This document shows, piece after piece, positions 7,050 to 13,141 of a stretch of DNA of 13,141 nt. The translations under genes and the position numbers were made by a program. The stretch's first letter is position 1, and every line of letters begins with the position of its first letter. The notes under the pieces are model-generated. The model was not told where the DNA came from and made no database searches. It saw only the letters and a list, made by a program, of their open reading frames with translations. The stretch lies in contig DIVC01000049.1 in NCBI GenBank assembly GCA_002423905.1, positions 10,891 to 24,031 of the forward strand, written 5' to 3'. The stretch is from Idiomarina sp. UBA6142 (GTDB lineage: Bacteria > Pseudomonadota > Gammaproteobacteria > Enterobacterales > Alteromonadaceae).

Positions 7050-7914
7050 ACAACGCGCATTTCTAAAGTGGGCAGGTGGCAAATTTGGCTTGGTCGAGCC
7101 CATAAATCGCCTTTTACCCGCCGGAGATAGGCTGGTAGAGCCCTTTGTCGGAGCTGGGTCAATCTTTCTCAATAGCAATTATGACCGCTACTTGCTGAAT
7201 GATGTGAACCCCGACTTAATTCACCTATTCACCATTGTCAAACGCCGGCCACAGCGCTTTATTACCGATGCTGCGGCATTATTTTCACCGCTCAATAACA
7301 ACGCCAGCGCCTATTACGCTCTGCGCAGTGAATTCAACGCAAGTAGCGACCCTTATCAACGGGCGTTACTGTTTTTGTATCTGAATCGTCACGGCTACAA
7401 TGGCCTATGCCGATACAATCGTAGCGGCCAATTCAATGTCCCCTTTGGGCAATATTTACGGCCCTATTTTCCGCAAGCTGAAATCGAATTTTTTGCTGAA
7501 AAGGCTCAGCGCGCCAGTTTTTCCTGCGTGAGTTTTGAAAAGGTCTTCCGTCGCGCCCGCCAGGGTGATGTGATTTATTGCGACCCACCCTACGCACCGC
7601 TGAGCACCACCGCCAACTTTACCAGCTACGCCAGCAGTGGTTTCAGCCTTGAACATCAACACGAATTAGCACGCCGCGCCGCTCATACCGCGCATAAACG
7701 CCATATTCCGGTGCTGATTAGTAATCACGATACCGAACTGACCCGTTTACTCTATGCCGATGCCGACTTACATAGCCTGCAAGTATCGCGGTTTATTAGT
7801 CAAAATGGCGCAAAGCGCGGAAAAGTTGCTGAGATATTGGCGTTGTATAGCAGCCGTGAGTGCGTCAGTAATGTAGTTTCTCTGCCACAGTTACAACGGA
7901 AAATAGCACCATGA
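7042..7914 (+). CDS. dam: DNA adenine methyltransferase Dam (GATC)
   Basis: Transfers a methyl group from S-adenosylmethionine to the N6 of adenine in GATC, guiding mismatch repair, replication timing and some promoters. The N-terminal FLKWAGGK, the AdoMet motif EPFVGAGS (residues 33-40), FLYLNRHGYNGLCRYN and the catalytic DPPY (181-184) match E. coli Dam closely, DPPY even at the same residue numbers. Length is 290 residues against 278 in E. coli, the extra being at the C-terminus. The frame is open back to 6973, but the homology starts right after ATG 7042, which overlaps the aroB stop as ATGACTAA. I therefore reject the earlier in-frame start. An orphan, chromosomally placed Dam fits this better than a restriction-modification enzyme, since no endonuclease gene is near. 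Confidence 0.97.
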   Translation: MTKQRAFLKWAGGKFGLVEPINRLLPAGDRLVEPFVGAGSIFLNSNYDRYLLNDVNPDLIHLFTIVKRRPQRFITDAAALFSPLNNNASAYYALRSEFNASSDPYQRALLFLYLNRHGYNGLCRYNRSGQFNVPFGQYLRPYFPQAEIEFFAEKAQRASFSCVSFEKVFRRARQGDVIYCDPPYAPLSTTANFTSYASSGFSLEHQHELARRAAHTAHKRHIPVLISNHDTELTRLLYADADLHSLQVSRFISQNGAKRGKVAEILALYSSRECVSNVVSLPQLQRKIAP

Positions 7915-8357
7915 ACTGGTCGGCCAAACCCTTTCATGAGCTCACCACCCGCGAGCTCTATGATCTCTTACAACTGCGCCAAGAAGTGTTCGTGGTCGAG
8001 CAAACCTGTCCCTATTTAGATGCCGACGGCAAGGACTGCTTCGCTTGGCACTTATTTGCCTATAATGGCGCCAACCAAATGGTCGCCTGTGCGCGAGTGT
8101 TTTTGCCCGAATTGCTCAGTCATGAAGTGCGTATCGGTCGAGTGGTCAGTTCACCGCGTGTCCGCGGACAAGGTATTGGTCGCGAACTGATGCACCAAGC
8201 GTTAGCCTTTTGCGCGCATCATGCCCCAGCAACCACCATTGTACTTAGCGCCCAAACCTATTTACGTGCGTTCTACGCGAGCTTCGGCTTTGTTGAAGTG
8301 GGTGAGGAGTACCTCGAAGACGATATCCCTCATATTGATATGGAACGCCAGCCATGA
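7911..8357 (+). CDS. elaA: ElaA-family GNAT N-acetyltransferase
   Basis: Predicted acyl-CoA-dependent N-acetyltransferase of the GNAT superfamily; the substrate is unknown. The protein (148 residues) aligns along its whole length with E. coli ElaA. It shares the N-terminal LYDLLQLRQEVFVVEQ-CPY pattern, IGRVV-S followed by the acetyl-CoA binding loop RGQGIGRELM (near residues 84-93), the AQ-YL-FY-SFGF segment, and the terminal EDDIPHIDM. The ATG overlaps the dam stop as ATGA (7911-7914). Placement after dam is not the E. coli arrangement, so it probably shares transcription only. The family assignment is firm, the physiological role is not known. Confidence 0.9.
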   Translation: MNWSAKPFHELTTRELYDLLQLRQEVFVVEQTCPYLDADGKDCFAWHLFAYNGANQMVACARVFLPELLSHEVRIGRVVSSPRVRGQGIGRELMHQALAFCAHHAPATTIVLSAQTYLRAFYASFGFVEVGEEYLEDDIPHIDMERQP

Positions 8358-9016
8358 GCTTTACCCTTGAGCATACGGCTGAAGGGCTCGCGCTACGTTG
8401 GCTCGAGCAACCGCAGATGTTGCCATTACGAATTGATTTTTGTAGCGGCAAGAGTGCCTATCGTGCCGCGCAAGCAACCCGCAAAGATGAAGCCATTGCT
8501 CGCGCCTGTGGTCTTGGCAAAATACCTCATATACATATTCTCGATGGCACCGCGGGGCTCGGTCGTGACGCTCTGGTGCTGGCACAACTGGGTGCCAAAG
8601 TCGGCCTGAATGAACGCCATCCCATGGTGGTAGCGCTGCTCCAAGATGCCCTGCAACGCTTACAGCAAGCTGATCCAAAACTGGCCGAGCGACTGTACTT
8701 TGCTGGAACCGATTGCTTCAATCGCAGTGATTTAGCCGCCAGCTATGATGTGGTTTACCTTGATCCCATGTATCCTAAGGGTGACCGCAAAGCAAAAGCT
8801 GCCGTGAAAAAAGACATGCAAATGTTTCAACAGTTAATTGGCGCGGACCACGATGCCGATGACTTACTAACACCGGCATGCACTATTGCACGCAAACGGG
8901 TGGTGGTAAAACGCCCCCAGCATGCCGAATTCTTAAACCAACGCAAAGCTGATTTACAGGTCGTTGGTAGCAAACATCGTTTTGATATTTATCTCACAGG
9001 AGTACAGCATGATTAA
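8354..9016 (+). CDS. rsmJ: 16S rRNA (guanine1516-N2)-methyltransferase RsmJ, short N-terminus
   Basis: AdoMet-dependent methyltransferase that modifies G1516 of 16S rRNA in E. coli (YhiQ). Visible are the AdoMet loop DGTAGLGRDALVLAQLGAKV from residue 64, the DPMYP catalytic-type motif (137-141), KKDMQMFQQLIG, KRVVVKRP, and the terminal HRFDIYL, all family hallmarks. Length is 220 residues against 250 in E. coli. The missing part is N-terminal and about 30 residues long. The start cannot lie further upstream, because an in-frame TGA sits at 8336-8338. The ATG overlaps the elaA stop as ATGA. The core looks complete, so an active enzyme with a trimmed N-terminal domain is likely. Confidence 0.93.
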   Translation: MSFTLEHTAEGLALRWLEQPQMLPLRIDFCSGKSAYRAAQATRKDEAIARACGLGKIPHIHILDGTAGLGRDALVLAQLGAKVGLNERHPMVVALLQDALQRLQQADPKLAERLYFAGTDCFNRSDLAASYDVVYLDPMYPKGDRKAKAAVKKDMQMFQQLIGADHDADDLLTPACTIARKRVVVKRPQHAEFLNQRKADLQVVGSKHRFDIYLTGVQHD

Positions 9017-9491
9017 GGCAAACGATCGTATCGCCGCAGGTAACCTTACCGCACTGGGCGAACTAGGCTTACAACAATTGAACCCAGCCGAGCTATTCGC
9101 CAACGGTAAGCACATTTTATTCGCCGTACCAGGCGCTTTCACCCCAACTTGTTCAGAAAAACACCTACCTGGCTTCGTAGCGCATGCTGCTCAGTTCAAA
9201 GCTGCCGGTATCGACAGCATCAATTGTGTAGCCAGTAACGATGCCTTTGTCATGAGCGCGTGGGGTAAGGCCTTAAACGTTAGCGACAGTGTACGTTTGT
9301 TGTCAGACGGCGACTGCAGTTATCACCAAATTCTTGGCCTGACCAAACAAACCGGTAGCTTCGGCGGCTTGCGTGCCGAGCGTTATGCTATGGTCATCGA
9401 TAACGGAGTAGTCACTCATCTGTTTGTCGAAGACGAGAAAAGCTTTGGGGTGTCCAGTGCAGAGCGCGTTCTGGCTGTGCTTAACGGCTAG
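9009..9491 (+). CDS. Peroxiredoxin, Prx5-like (AhpC/TSA superfamily)
   Basis: Thiol peroxidase that reduces hydrogen peroxide and alkyl hydroperoxides in the cytoplasm. The signature PGAFTPTCSEKHLPGF carries the peroxidatic Cys48, and Thr45 and Arg125 (in RAERYAMVI) complete the expected active site. Two more Cys, at 73 and 103, could act as resolving residues. No glutaredoxin domain is fused, so the reductant is unknown. Length 160 residues is typical of the Prx5 group. The start at 9009 has AGGAG (8998-9002) six bases upstream and overlaps the rsmJ stop as ATGATTAA. An in-frame ATG at 8964 would only add rsmJ-overlapping residues and is rejected. Confidence 0.92.
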   Translation: MIKANDRIAAGNLTALGELGLQQLNPAELFANGKHILFAVPGAFTPTCSEKHLPGFVAHAAQFKAAGIDSINCVASNDAFVMSAWGKALNVSDSVRLLSDGDCSYHQILGLTKQTGSFGGLRAERYAMVIDNGVVTHLFVEDEKSFGVSSAERVLAVLNG

Positions 9492-10672
9492 TGCGTCAGT
9501 TTGATGTAGTGGTGATCGGTGCCGGTGCAGCAGGTCTGCACTGCGCCGCAATTGCGGCAGCCCGAGGCCGCTCGGTGTTAGTGCTTGACCATGCCAAACA
9601 AGCTGGCAAAAAGATCCTGATATCGGGTGGCGGGCGCTGTAATTTCACCAATATCTACGCTAGCCCAGAAAACTACCTCTCAGCCAACCCGCATTTCTGC
9701 AAGTCCGCCTTAAAACGGTACACCCAGTGGGACTTTATTGCGCTGGTGCAAAAACACGGTATTGCCTATCACGAAAAAACCCTCGGCCAATTATTTTGCG
9801 ACGACAGCGCTAAACAAATCGTTACCATGCTATTAGACGAGTGCGCAGCCTCCGGTGCCGACGTGCAATTGCGCACTACCATCAACAGTGTGCAGCATGA
9901 TCAGCAGGGCTATTTGCTCAGCACCAGTCACGATAATATTCGTGCACAATCAGTGGTAGTCGCCTGTGGCGGTTTATCTATGCCGGCACTTGGCGCAACC
10001 CCATTTGGCTACCAGTTAGCTGAGCAATTTGGTCATCGCATTCTGCCGGTACGCGCTGGACTGGTGCCCTTTACCTTACACGACACTGATAAACAGCGCT
10101 TTGCTGAACTTTCGGGGCTAGCCGTGGATGTGGTGGCCAGTAATGCGCTTGCCAGCTTCAAAGAAGCCATGCTGTTTACCCACCGTGGCTTGAGTGGACC
10201 GGCAATGTTACAGATTTCGTCGTACTGGTGGCCGGGCGAAGCACTGACCATTGATTTACACCCGCAAGCTGACTTAGTAAAGCAACTGCTAACGCTTCGC
10301 CTTGAGCGACCGAAAATGAGCCTGCGAAGTGCCTTGCAGCTTTGGTTCCCCAAACGCTTAGCCGTCGCTCTCGCGGAACAATTCCAGTGGCCTGATAAAA
10401 ACCTCGCTGACTGCAACAACGCCCTGCTGCAAGCAGTCGCTGGCGCCCTGCATCAGTGGACCATAAAGCCCAATGGTACCGAGGGTTATCGCACCGCCGA
10501 AGTCACCTTAGGCGGCGTCGACACTGACCAAATCAGTTCAAAAACCATGGAAAGCAAGTTGCAACCTGGGCTATTTTTCATTGGTGAAGTGGTCGATGTG
10601 ACTGGTTGGCTTGGCGGCTATAACTTCCAATGGGCATGGAGTAGTGCTTTCGCCTGCGGCGAAAGCATCTAG
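9491..10672 (+). CDS. yhiN: YhiN/HI0933-family FAD-dependent flavoprotein
   Basis: Predicted NAD(P)/FAD-dependent oxidoreductase of the HI0933 family (related to BaiN); the physiological substrate is unknown. The dinucleotide-binding GAGAAGL (residues 10-16), the family motif KKILISGGGRCNFTN (about 41-55) and the C-terminal FIGEVVDVTGWLGGYNFQWAWSSA are all present. Length 393 residues is normal. The start is GTG, whose first base is the last base of the peroxiredoxin TAG stop (TAGTG), so translation is probably coupled. The 3' end holds a perfect hairpin (10645-10667), and its stop codon overlaps that of the converging response regulator. Sitting next to a peroxiredoxin suggests, but does not prove, a redox role. 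Confidence 0.93.
   Translation: MRQFDVVVIGAGAAGLHCAAIAAARGRSVLVLDHAKQAGKKILISGGGRCNFTNIYASPENYLSANPHFCKSALKRYTQWDFIALVQKHGIAYHEKTLGQLFCDDSAKQIVTMLLDECAASGADVQLRTTINSVQHDQQGYLLSTSHDNIRAQSVVVACGGLSMPALGATPFGYQLAEQFGHRILPVRAGLVPFTLHDTDKQRFAELSGLAVDVVASNALASFKEAMLFTHRGLSGPAMLQISSYWWPGEALTIDLHPQADLVKQLLTLRLERPKMSLRSALQLWFPKRLAVALAEQFQWPDKNLADCNNALLQAVAGALHQWTIKPNGTEGYRTAEVTLGGVDTDQISSKTMESKLQPGLFFIGEVVDVTGWLGGYNFQWAWSSAFACGESI
10645..10667. terminator. Perfect 10-bp hairpin at the yhiN 3' end, possible bidirectional terminator
   Basis: TGCTTTCGCC (10645-10654) and GGCGAAAGCA (10658-10667) are exact reverse complements around a three-base TGC loop. The hairpin lies wholly inside the last yhiN codons, two bases before the CTAG shared by both converging stop codons. 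There is no T run on either strand, so it is not a standard intrinsic terminator. It could act as an RNA 3'-end stabiliser or a transcription barrier between the two convergent units. Confidence 0.45.
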
Positions 10673-11094
10673 TTCACGGTAAAGATAGATTCCAAACTAG
10701 CCATCAATAGACCTCTAGAAATAGGCTTCTGCAGATAACCATCAATCATTCCCTTGACATGGTCCGGAAGCTCATCTGCATGACTTATCGAGGTAATTAG
10801 AATTGGGGTGCGATCTAAGTTGTTGCGCAGTTCAGCGCGACGAATCGCCTCAATAGTAGATACACCGTCTAATTCCGGCATATCCAGATCGAGGATGACA
10901 GCATCGTAATTTTTAACCGCAATGGCTCGCATGATCTGCTTACCATTACTCAATACTAATGAACGCATACCGGCATCTGCAGCTAGCTGCTTCATTAAAA
11001 TCTGAAACACTGGATTATCATCGGCGACTAAAATATTCCGGCCCGGGAAACGGACACTACCGACATTACTTGGACTTGAAACAGTATCAAACAT
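10669..11094 (-). CDS. Stand-alone CheY-like response regulator receiver protein
   Basis: Single receiver domain of a two-component system with no output domain. After about 19 residues of Ser-rich N-terminal extension, the domain starts with NILVADDN (acidic pair Asp25-Asp26). It carries the phosphoacceptor Asp69 in LDLDMPELDG, Thr101 in ILITS, Tyr120 and the conserved Lys123 in GYLQKP. All residues needed for phosphorylation are therefore present. Length 141 residues. I chose ATG 11094, which follows an AGAGAG purine stretch; an in-frame ATG at 11130 has no ribosome binding site. No histidine kinase is nearby, so the partner is unknown. Signalling by protein-protein contact is the usual mode for such proteins. 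A chemotaxis CheY or a pilus-related PilG/PilH-like role are alternatives I cannot separate. Confidence 0.9.
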   Translation of the reverse strand: MFDTVSSPSNVGSVRFPGRNILVADDNPVFQILMKQLAADAGMRSLVLSNGKQIMRAIAVKNYDAVILDLDMPELDGVSTIEAIRRAELRNNLDRTPILITSISHADELPDHVKGMIDGYLQKPISRGLLMASLESIFTVN

Positions 11095-11124
11095 GGTTAT
11101 CTCTCTAGGTAACGATTGATAACC
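11095..11124 (-). promoter_or_regulatory. 5' leader hairpin around the response regulator ribosome binding site
   Basis: In the minus-strand transcript GGTTATC (11124-11118) can pair with GATAACC (11101-11095), seven perfect pairs with a 16-base loop. The 3' arm ends directly before the ATG, and the purine-rich AGAGAG binding site lies in the last part of the loop and the first base of the arm. The structure could limit ribosome access. Confidence 0.4.
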
Positions 11125-11162
11125 CCCCATCTACAGCAATTTTTATTATTATTATTTTTTTT

Positions 11163-11192
11163 ATTATCCGCTATTACGGGTGATATAGACAA
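11163..11192 (-). promoter_or_regulatory. Candidate sigma-70 promoter for the response regulator
   Basis: On the minus strand TTGTCT (11192-11187) and GATAAT (11168-11163) are spaced by 18 bases, matching consensus at four and five of six positions. Transcription would start near 11156, leaving a leader of about 60 bases that contains an A/T-only tract (11139-11167), six G in a row (11128-11123) and the leader hairpin. Confidence 0.5.
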
Positions 11193-11199
11193 CTACTTT

Positions 11200-11721
11200 T
11201 TACTTGATCAGCTTCGCCAGATAATAGCGCACGAGAATACCCGGCGGCGCGGTGAAACCAGCGGTGAAGCTGACTATTTCACCGTTTTTGACAATAGCCA
11301 CCGCCGGCGTCATATGCACGCCCCACTGCTGAGCCAACTGACCGGTACTATCGTGAATGGTGGTAAAGCCATAGCCTTTTTGCTGCAGGTAGCGCCCCAG
11401 CTGCTCGTCAGTACCGGAGCGCAATGCCACAGTCACCACCGGTATGGTGCCATCGAGCCAGTCAATTGAGGGCGACACACTCGGGCATACGGGGCACCAC
11501 GTAGCCCAAAAATAAACCACCAATGGCCGCTCACTGCTCAAAGCATGCAAATCAAAGGCTTCACCAGTCAGGGCGTAAAGTGGCACCTGCGGTAATTGAC
11601 CAGCAGGAATATCGCGGCTACGCCACCAATCGACCGCCACGATCACCACCAGCATCAGCAACAAATAGACCGCAGCGCTACGGAATAGGCCGCGCCAATT
11701 GGTCGGTTCTTTAGCGCTCAT
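11200..11721 (-). CDS. Membrane-anchored ScsD/TlpA-like thioredoxin-fold protein
   Basis: Predicted periplasmic disulfide oxidoreductase tethered to the inner membrane. Basic residues (Lys4, Arg10, Arg14) precede a membrane helix at about 16-32, giving an N-in, C-out topology. The thioredoxin domain has the active site WATWCPVC (Cys76, Cys79) and the cis-proline loop MTP (Pro139). The CPVC dipeptide and surrounding sequence resemble the ScsD/DsbE-like branch of the TlpA group. Its substrate could be an exported cysteine protein or, as for the Scs family, copper-stress targets; no scsB/scsC-type partner is visible here. Length 173 residues. The start overlaps the SGNH hydrolase end by 11 bases and lacks a good ribosome binding site, suggesting translational coupling. 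Confidence 0.88.
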   Translation of the reverse strand: MSAKEPTNWRGLFRSAAVYLLLMLVVIVAVDWWRSRDIPAGQLPQVPLYALTGEAFDLHALSSERPLVVYFWATWCPVCPSVSPSIDWLDGTIPVVTVALRSGTDEQLGRYLQQKGYGFTTIHDSTGQLAQQWGVHMTPAVAIVKNGEIVSFTAGFTAPPGILVRYYLAKLIK

Positions 11722-12436
11722 GGGGGATTAGCTCGCGCTGAATAATGCTGGTTGCCGCCAACGCCCACAGTGGTGTGGCTTTATGCGATGGATGAAAGCC
11801 GTCGCTGGCCATAAAATCGCGACTAAAGGGTAAATCCAAGGCCAGTAAACGTGCCTTTGGTTGCTGCGCAACAAAATGCTGAAGGACCTGGTCCAACCGC
11901 CGCGCTTTTGCGCCCAAAAACCAGCGTAACGGTTGTGGTAGCGCGGGAAATTTATGCATCGGCGGCAACGCCGTGTAAATCACCAAACGGCTCTTGAAGT
12001 GCTGCTCGAGTCGTTGCTGCAGTTGCTGCAAATGCGCAGCAAAATCAGTACTGGAGGTACTTCGGGTTACGTCATTAACGCCACAGGACACTAAAACCAC
12101 ATCAATGGTTTGCGCCGGTATCTGGTCCAGCAGGTTAGTGATAGCGGCGGTGGTTAAACTCGATTGCGCTAGCAACTGCCACTTAACCTGCCAGTGCGGC
12201 GCTAGAGCTTGCGCTAGGCAACCGCTGAGGGCCTGCTGTTGACTGGCGATACCAACGCCAGCGGCGGCAGAATCACCGAGGATAAGCAGCTGCAGCGGCT
12301 TGCCCGTGCCTACCTCGCCGTGGCGCTCGCCCGGCGCTTCTGGTAATCGTGGCGTCACCCGCCGTACTCTTTTTCCTTGATACATGAGCAGCGGCGCCAG
12401 CAGCAACGTCAGCAAGCCGTGTAGCCATTTAGCCAT
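11711..12436 (-). CDS. SGNH/GDSL-type hydrolase with N-terminal hydrophobic segment
   Basis: Predicted serine esterase or lipase-like hydrolase of the SGNH superfamily; the substrate is unknown. Block I is ILGDSAAAGVG with nucleophile Ser56, block III is CGVND (Asn121), and block V is SDGFHPS with the Asp212/His215 pair. The block II glycine region reads LLAQSSLT, with Ala where Gly is usual. A hydrophobic stretch at residues 7-18 is followed directly by a basic cluster (GKRVRR), which is unusual for an exported anchor and could keep the domain cytoplasmic. Length 241 residues. The ATG overlaps the yjjG stop as ATGGCTAA, so expression follows yjjG. A GGGGA stretch lies a few bases upstream of the start. 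Confidence 0.87.
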   Translation of the reverse strand: MAKWLHGLLTLLLAPLLMYQGKRVRRVTPRLPEAPGERHGEVGTGKPLQLLILGDSAAAGVGIASQQQALSGCLAQALAPHWQVKWQLLAQSSLTTAAITNLLDQIPAQTIDVVLVSCGVNDVTRSTSSTDFAAHLQQLQQRLEQHFKSRLVIYTALPPMHKFPALPQPLRWFLGAKARRLDQVLQHFVAQQPKARLLALDLPFSRDFMASDGFHPSHKATPLWALAATSIIQRELIPHER

Positions 12437-13121
12437 GACGAGTCCCCAGTAATAACTGATGCAATTGATGTAAGTTATCGACCTCGAAGGTGGGCTGCAA
12501 GTCGACCGGCGCCTGCTTGCCGTAATGATTCAACCAACAGGTATCAATGCCGGCATTACGCCCGCCTTGCACATCGGTACTTAGGTTGTCACCGACCATC
12601 AAAATACGTTCACGGGGCGGTCGCTGCATGCGCTCAAAAGCATGTTCAAAAATATCGATATGTGGCTTCGCTGCGCCTACTTGTTCAGAAATCACCAACA
12701 ACTCAAAATGCCGATCAAAACCAACCCGACGCATACGCCGGTCTTGCAGCTCGGTGAAGCCATTGGTGATAATCCCGAGCTGCACTCGAGTATGCAGTGC
12801 ATGCACCAACTCCACCGCCCCCGGCAGCGGCTCACTCAGTTCGGCCATGGCACGAATAAATTGCTCATTCAACTGTTCCGGCGGCACCCCAAAACGCTCC
12901 GCCAACGGCACAAAGCGGCGAATTTGTATTTCATCTGCGGTCACCAACCCTTGCGCGTACTGATCCCACAGCGGTTTATTTAGGGCTTGAAATTGGCTGA
13001 AGTCGTCAGCCGTAAATACAGCTTGAAAGCTGTTAAATAGCGCTGTTAAGCCGAGCGTGCCGTCGAAATGGAACAGCGTATCGTCAGCATCAAACAGCAA
13101 CCAATCATAACGTTCAATCAT
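12429..13121 (-). CDS. yjjG: YjjG-family HAD pyrimidine 5'-nucleotidase
   Basis: Cytoplasmic phosphatase of the haloacid dehalogenase superfamily; the E. coli protein dephosphorylates nucleoside monophosphates, including damaged pyrimidine nucleotides. HAD motifs are all present: FDADDTL (Asp11, Asp13), ITNG (Thr119), Lys152 in GAAKPH and GDNLSTD (Asp178, Asp183). The cap region with FQALNKPLWDQYAQG and the LLVISEQVG stretch closely match E. coli YjjG. Length is 230 residues against 225. There is no evident ribosome binding site, but the start overlaps the stop of an upstream reading frame as ATGATTGA, which fits coupled translation. First complete gene of the minus-strand unit with the SGNH hydrolase and thioredoxin-fold protein. 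Confidence 0.95.
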   Translation of the reverse strand: MIERYDWLLFDADDTLFHFDGTLGLTALFNSFQAVFTADDFSQFQALNKPLWDQYAQGLVTADEIQIRRFVPLAERFGVPPEQLNEQFIRAMAELSEPLPGAVELVHALHTRVQLGIITNGFTELQDRRMRRVGFDRHFELLVISEQVGAAKPHIDIFEHAFERMQRPPRERILMVGDNLSTDVQGGRNAGIDTCWLNHYGKQAPVDLQPTFEVDNLHQLHQLLLGTRHG

Positions 13122-13141
13122 GCCGTAAAATCGCCTGAGCG
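13114..13141 (-). CDS. Possible 3' end of a gene upstream of yjjG (cut by window edge)
   Basis: Only eight codons and a stop are visible: the minus strand reads AQAILRHD and then TGA at 13116-13114, overlapping the yjjG start by eight bases. The same overlap style recurs three more times in this window. In E. coli rimI lies directly upstream of yjjG, so rimI is a candidate, but eight residues cannot establish identity. Confidence 0.35.

Noticed and set aside
7042..7914. Dam as part of a restriction-modification system
   Set aside because: No restriction endonuclease or specificity gene is nearby, and the sequence and position fit the housekeeping orphan Dam.
8964..9008. Longer peroxiredoxin start at 8964
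   Set aside because: The added residues overlap the rsmJ end, and the good AGGAG site is positioned for ATG 9009.
11095..11130. Longer response regulator start at 11130
   Set aside because: No ribosome binding site precedes it, and the added residues are encoded by the leader hairpin and G run.
11139..11167. A/T-only tract as an intrinsic terminator for rightward transcription
   Set aside because: No GC-rich stem directly precedes the T-rich stretch on the plus strand; the nearest hairpin ends about 15 bases earlier and is AT-rich.

Overview
The window reads as an ordinary, densely packed chromosomal segment of a gammaproteobacterium. The gene content (mrcA facing pilMNOPQ, then aroK-aroB-dam) and the close resemblance of AroK, Dam, ElaA and YjjG to their enterobacterial counterparts support this. 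The order, moderate GC content and mixed neighbours suggest an Alteromonadales-type marine bacterium, perhaps Idiomarinaceae. That placement is inference; no search could be run.

Left part (1-5291): the 5' end of mrcA (penicillin-binding protein 1A) runs leftward off the window. Across a 184-base divergent promoter region, pilM-pilN-pilO-pilP-pilQ runs rightward. These genes encode the type IV pilus alignment subcomplex (PilM cytoplasmic, PilN and PilO inner membrane, PilP lipoprotein) and the outer-membrane secretin PilQ. The divergent region holds a perfect 16-base palindrome over the predicted pilM -35 element and a GATC site directly after the predicted -10.

Middle part (5292-10672): a 126-base gap with a promoter candidate and a long-range inverted repeat leads to aroK-aroB-dam-elaA-rsmJ-peroxiredoxin-yhiN. 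From aroB onward every start overlaps the preceding gene's stop, so the seven genes look like one translationally coupled unit. It joins shikimate-pathway enzymes to adenine methylation, an acetyltransferase, an rRNA methyltransferase, a peroxiredoxin and a flavoprotein. damX, which lies between aroB and dam in E. coli, is absent, as are the downstream rpe-gph-trpS.

Right part (10669-13141, minus strand): the last codons of an upstream gene overlap yjjG (HAD nucleotidase), which overlaps an SGNH hydrolase, which overlaps a membrane-anchored ScsD/TlpA-like thioredoxin-fold protein. A stand-alone CheY-like response regulator follows, with its own promoter candidate and a hairpin bracketing its ribosome binding site. 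It converges on yhiN so tightly that the two stop codons share one CTAG, next to a perfect 10-bp hairpin inside the yhiN 3' end.

No RNA genes, CRISPR arrays, insertion sequences, phage genes or clear novel multi-gene system are visible. The points worth a second look are regulatory structures and gene-order oddities. No stretch without a gene exceeds 300 bases.
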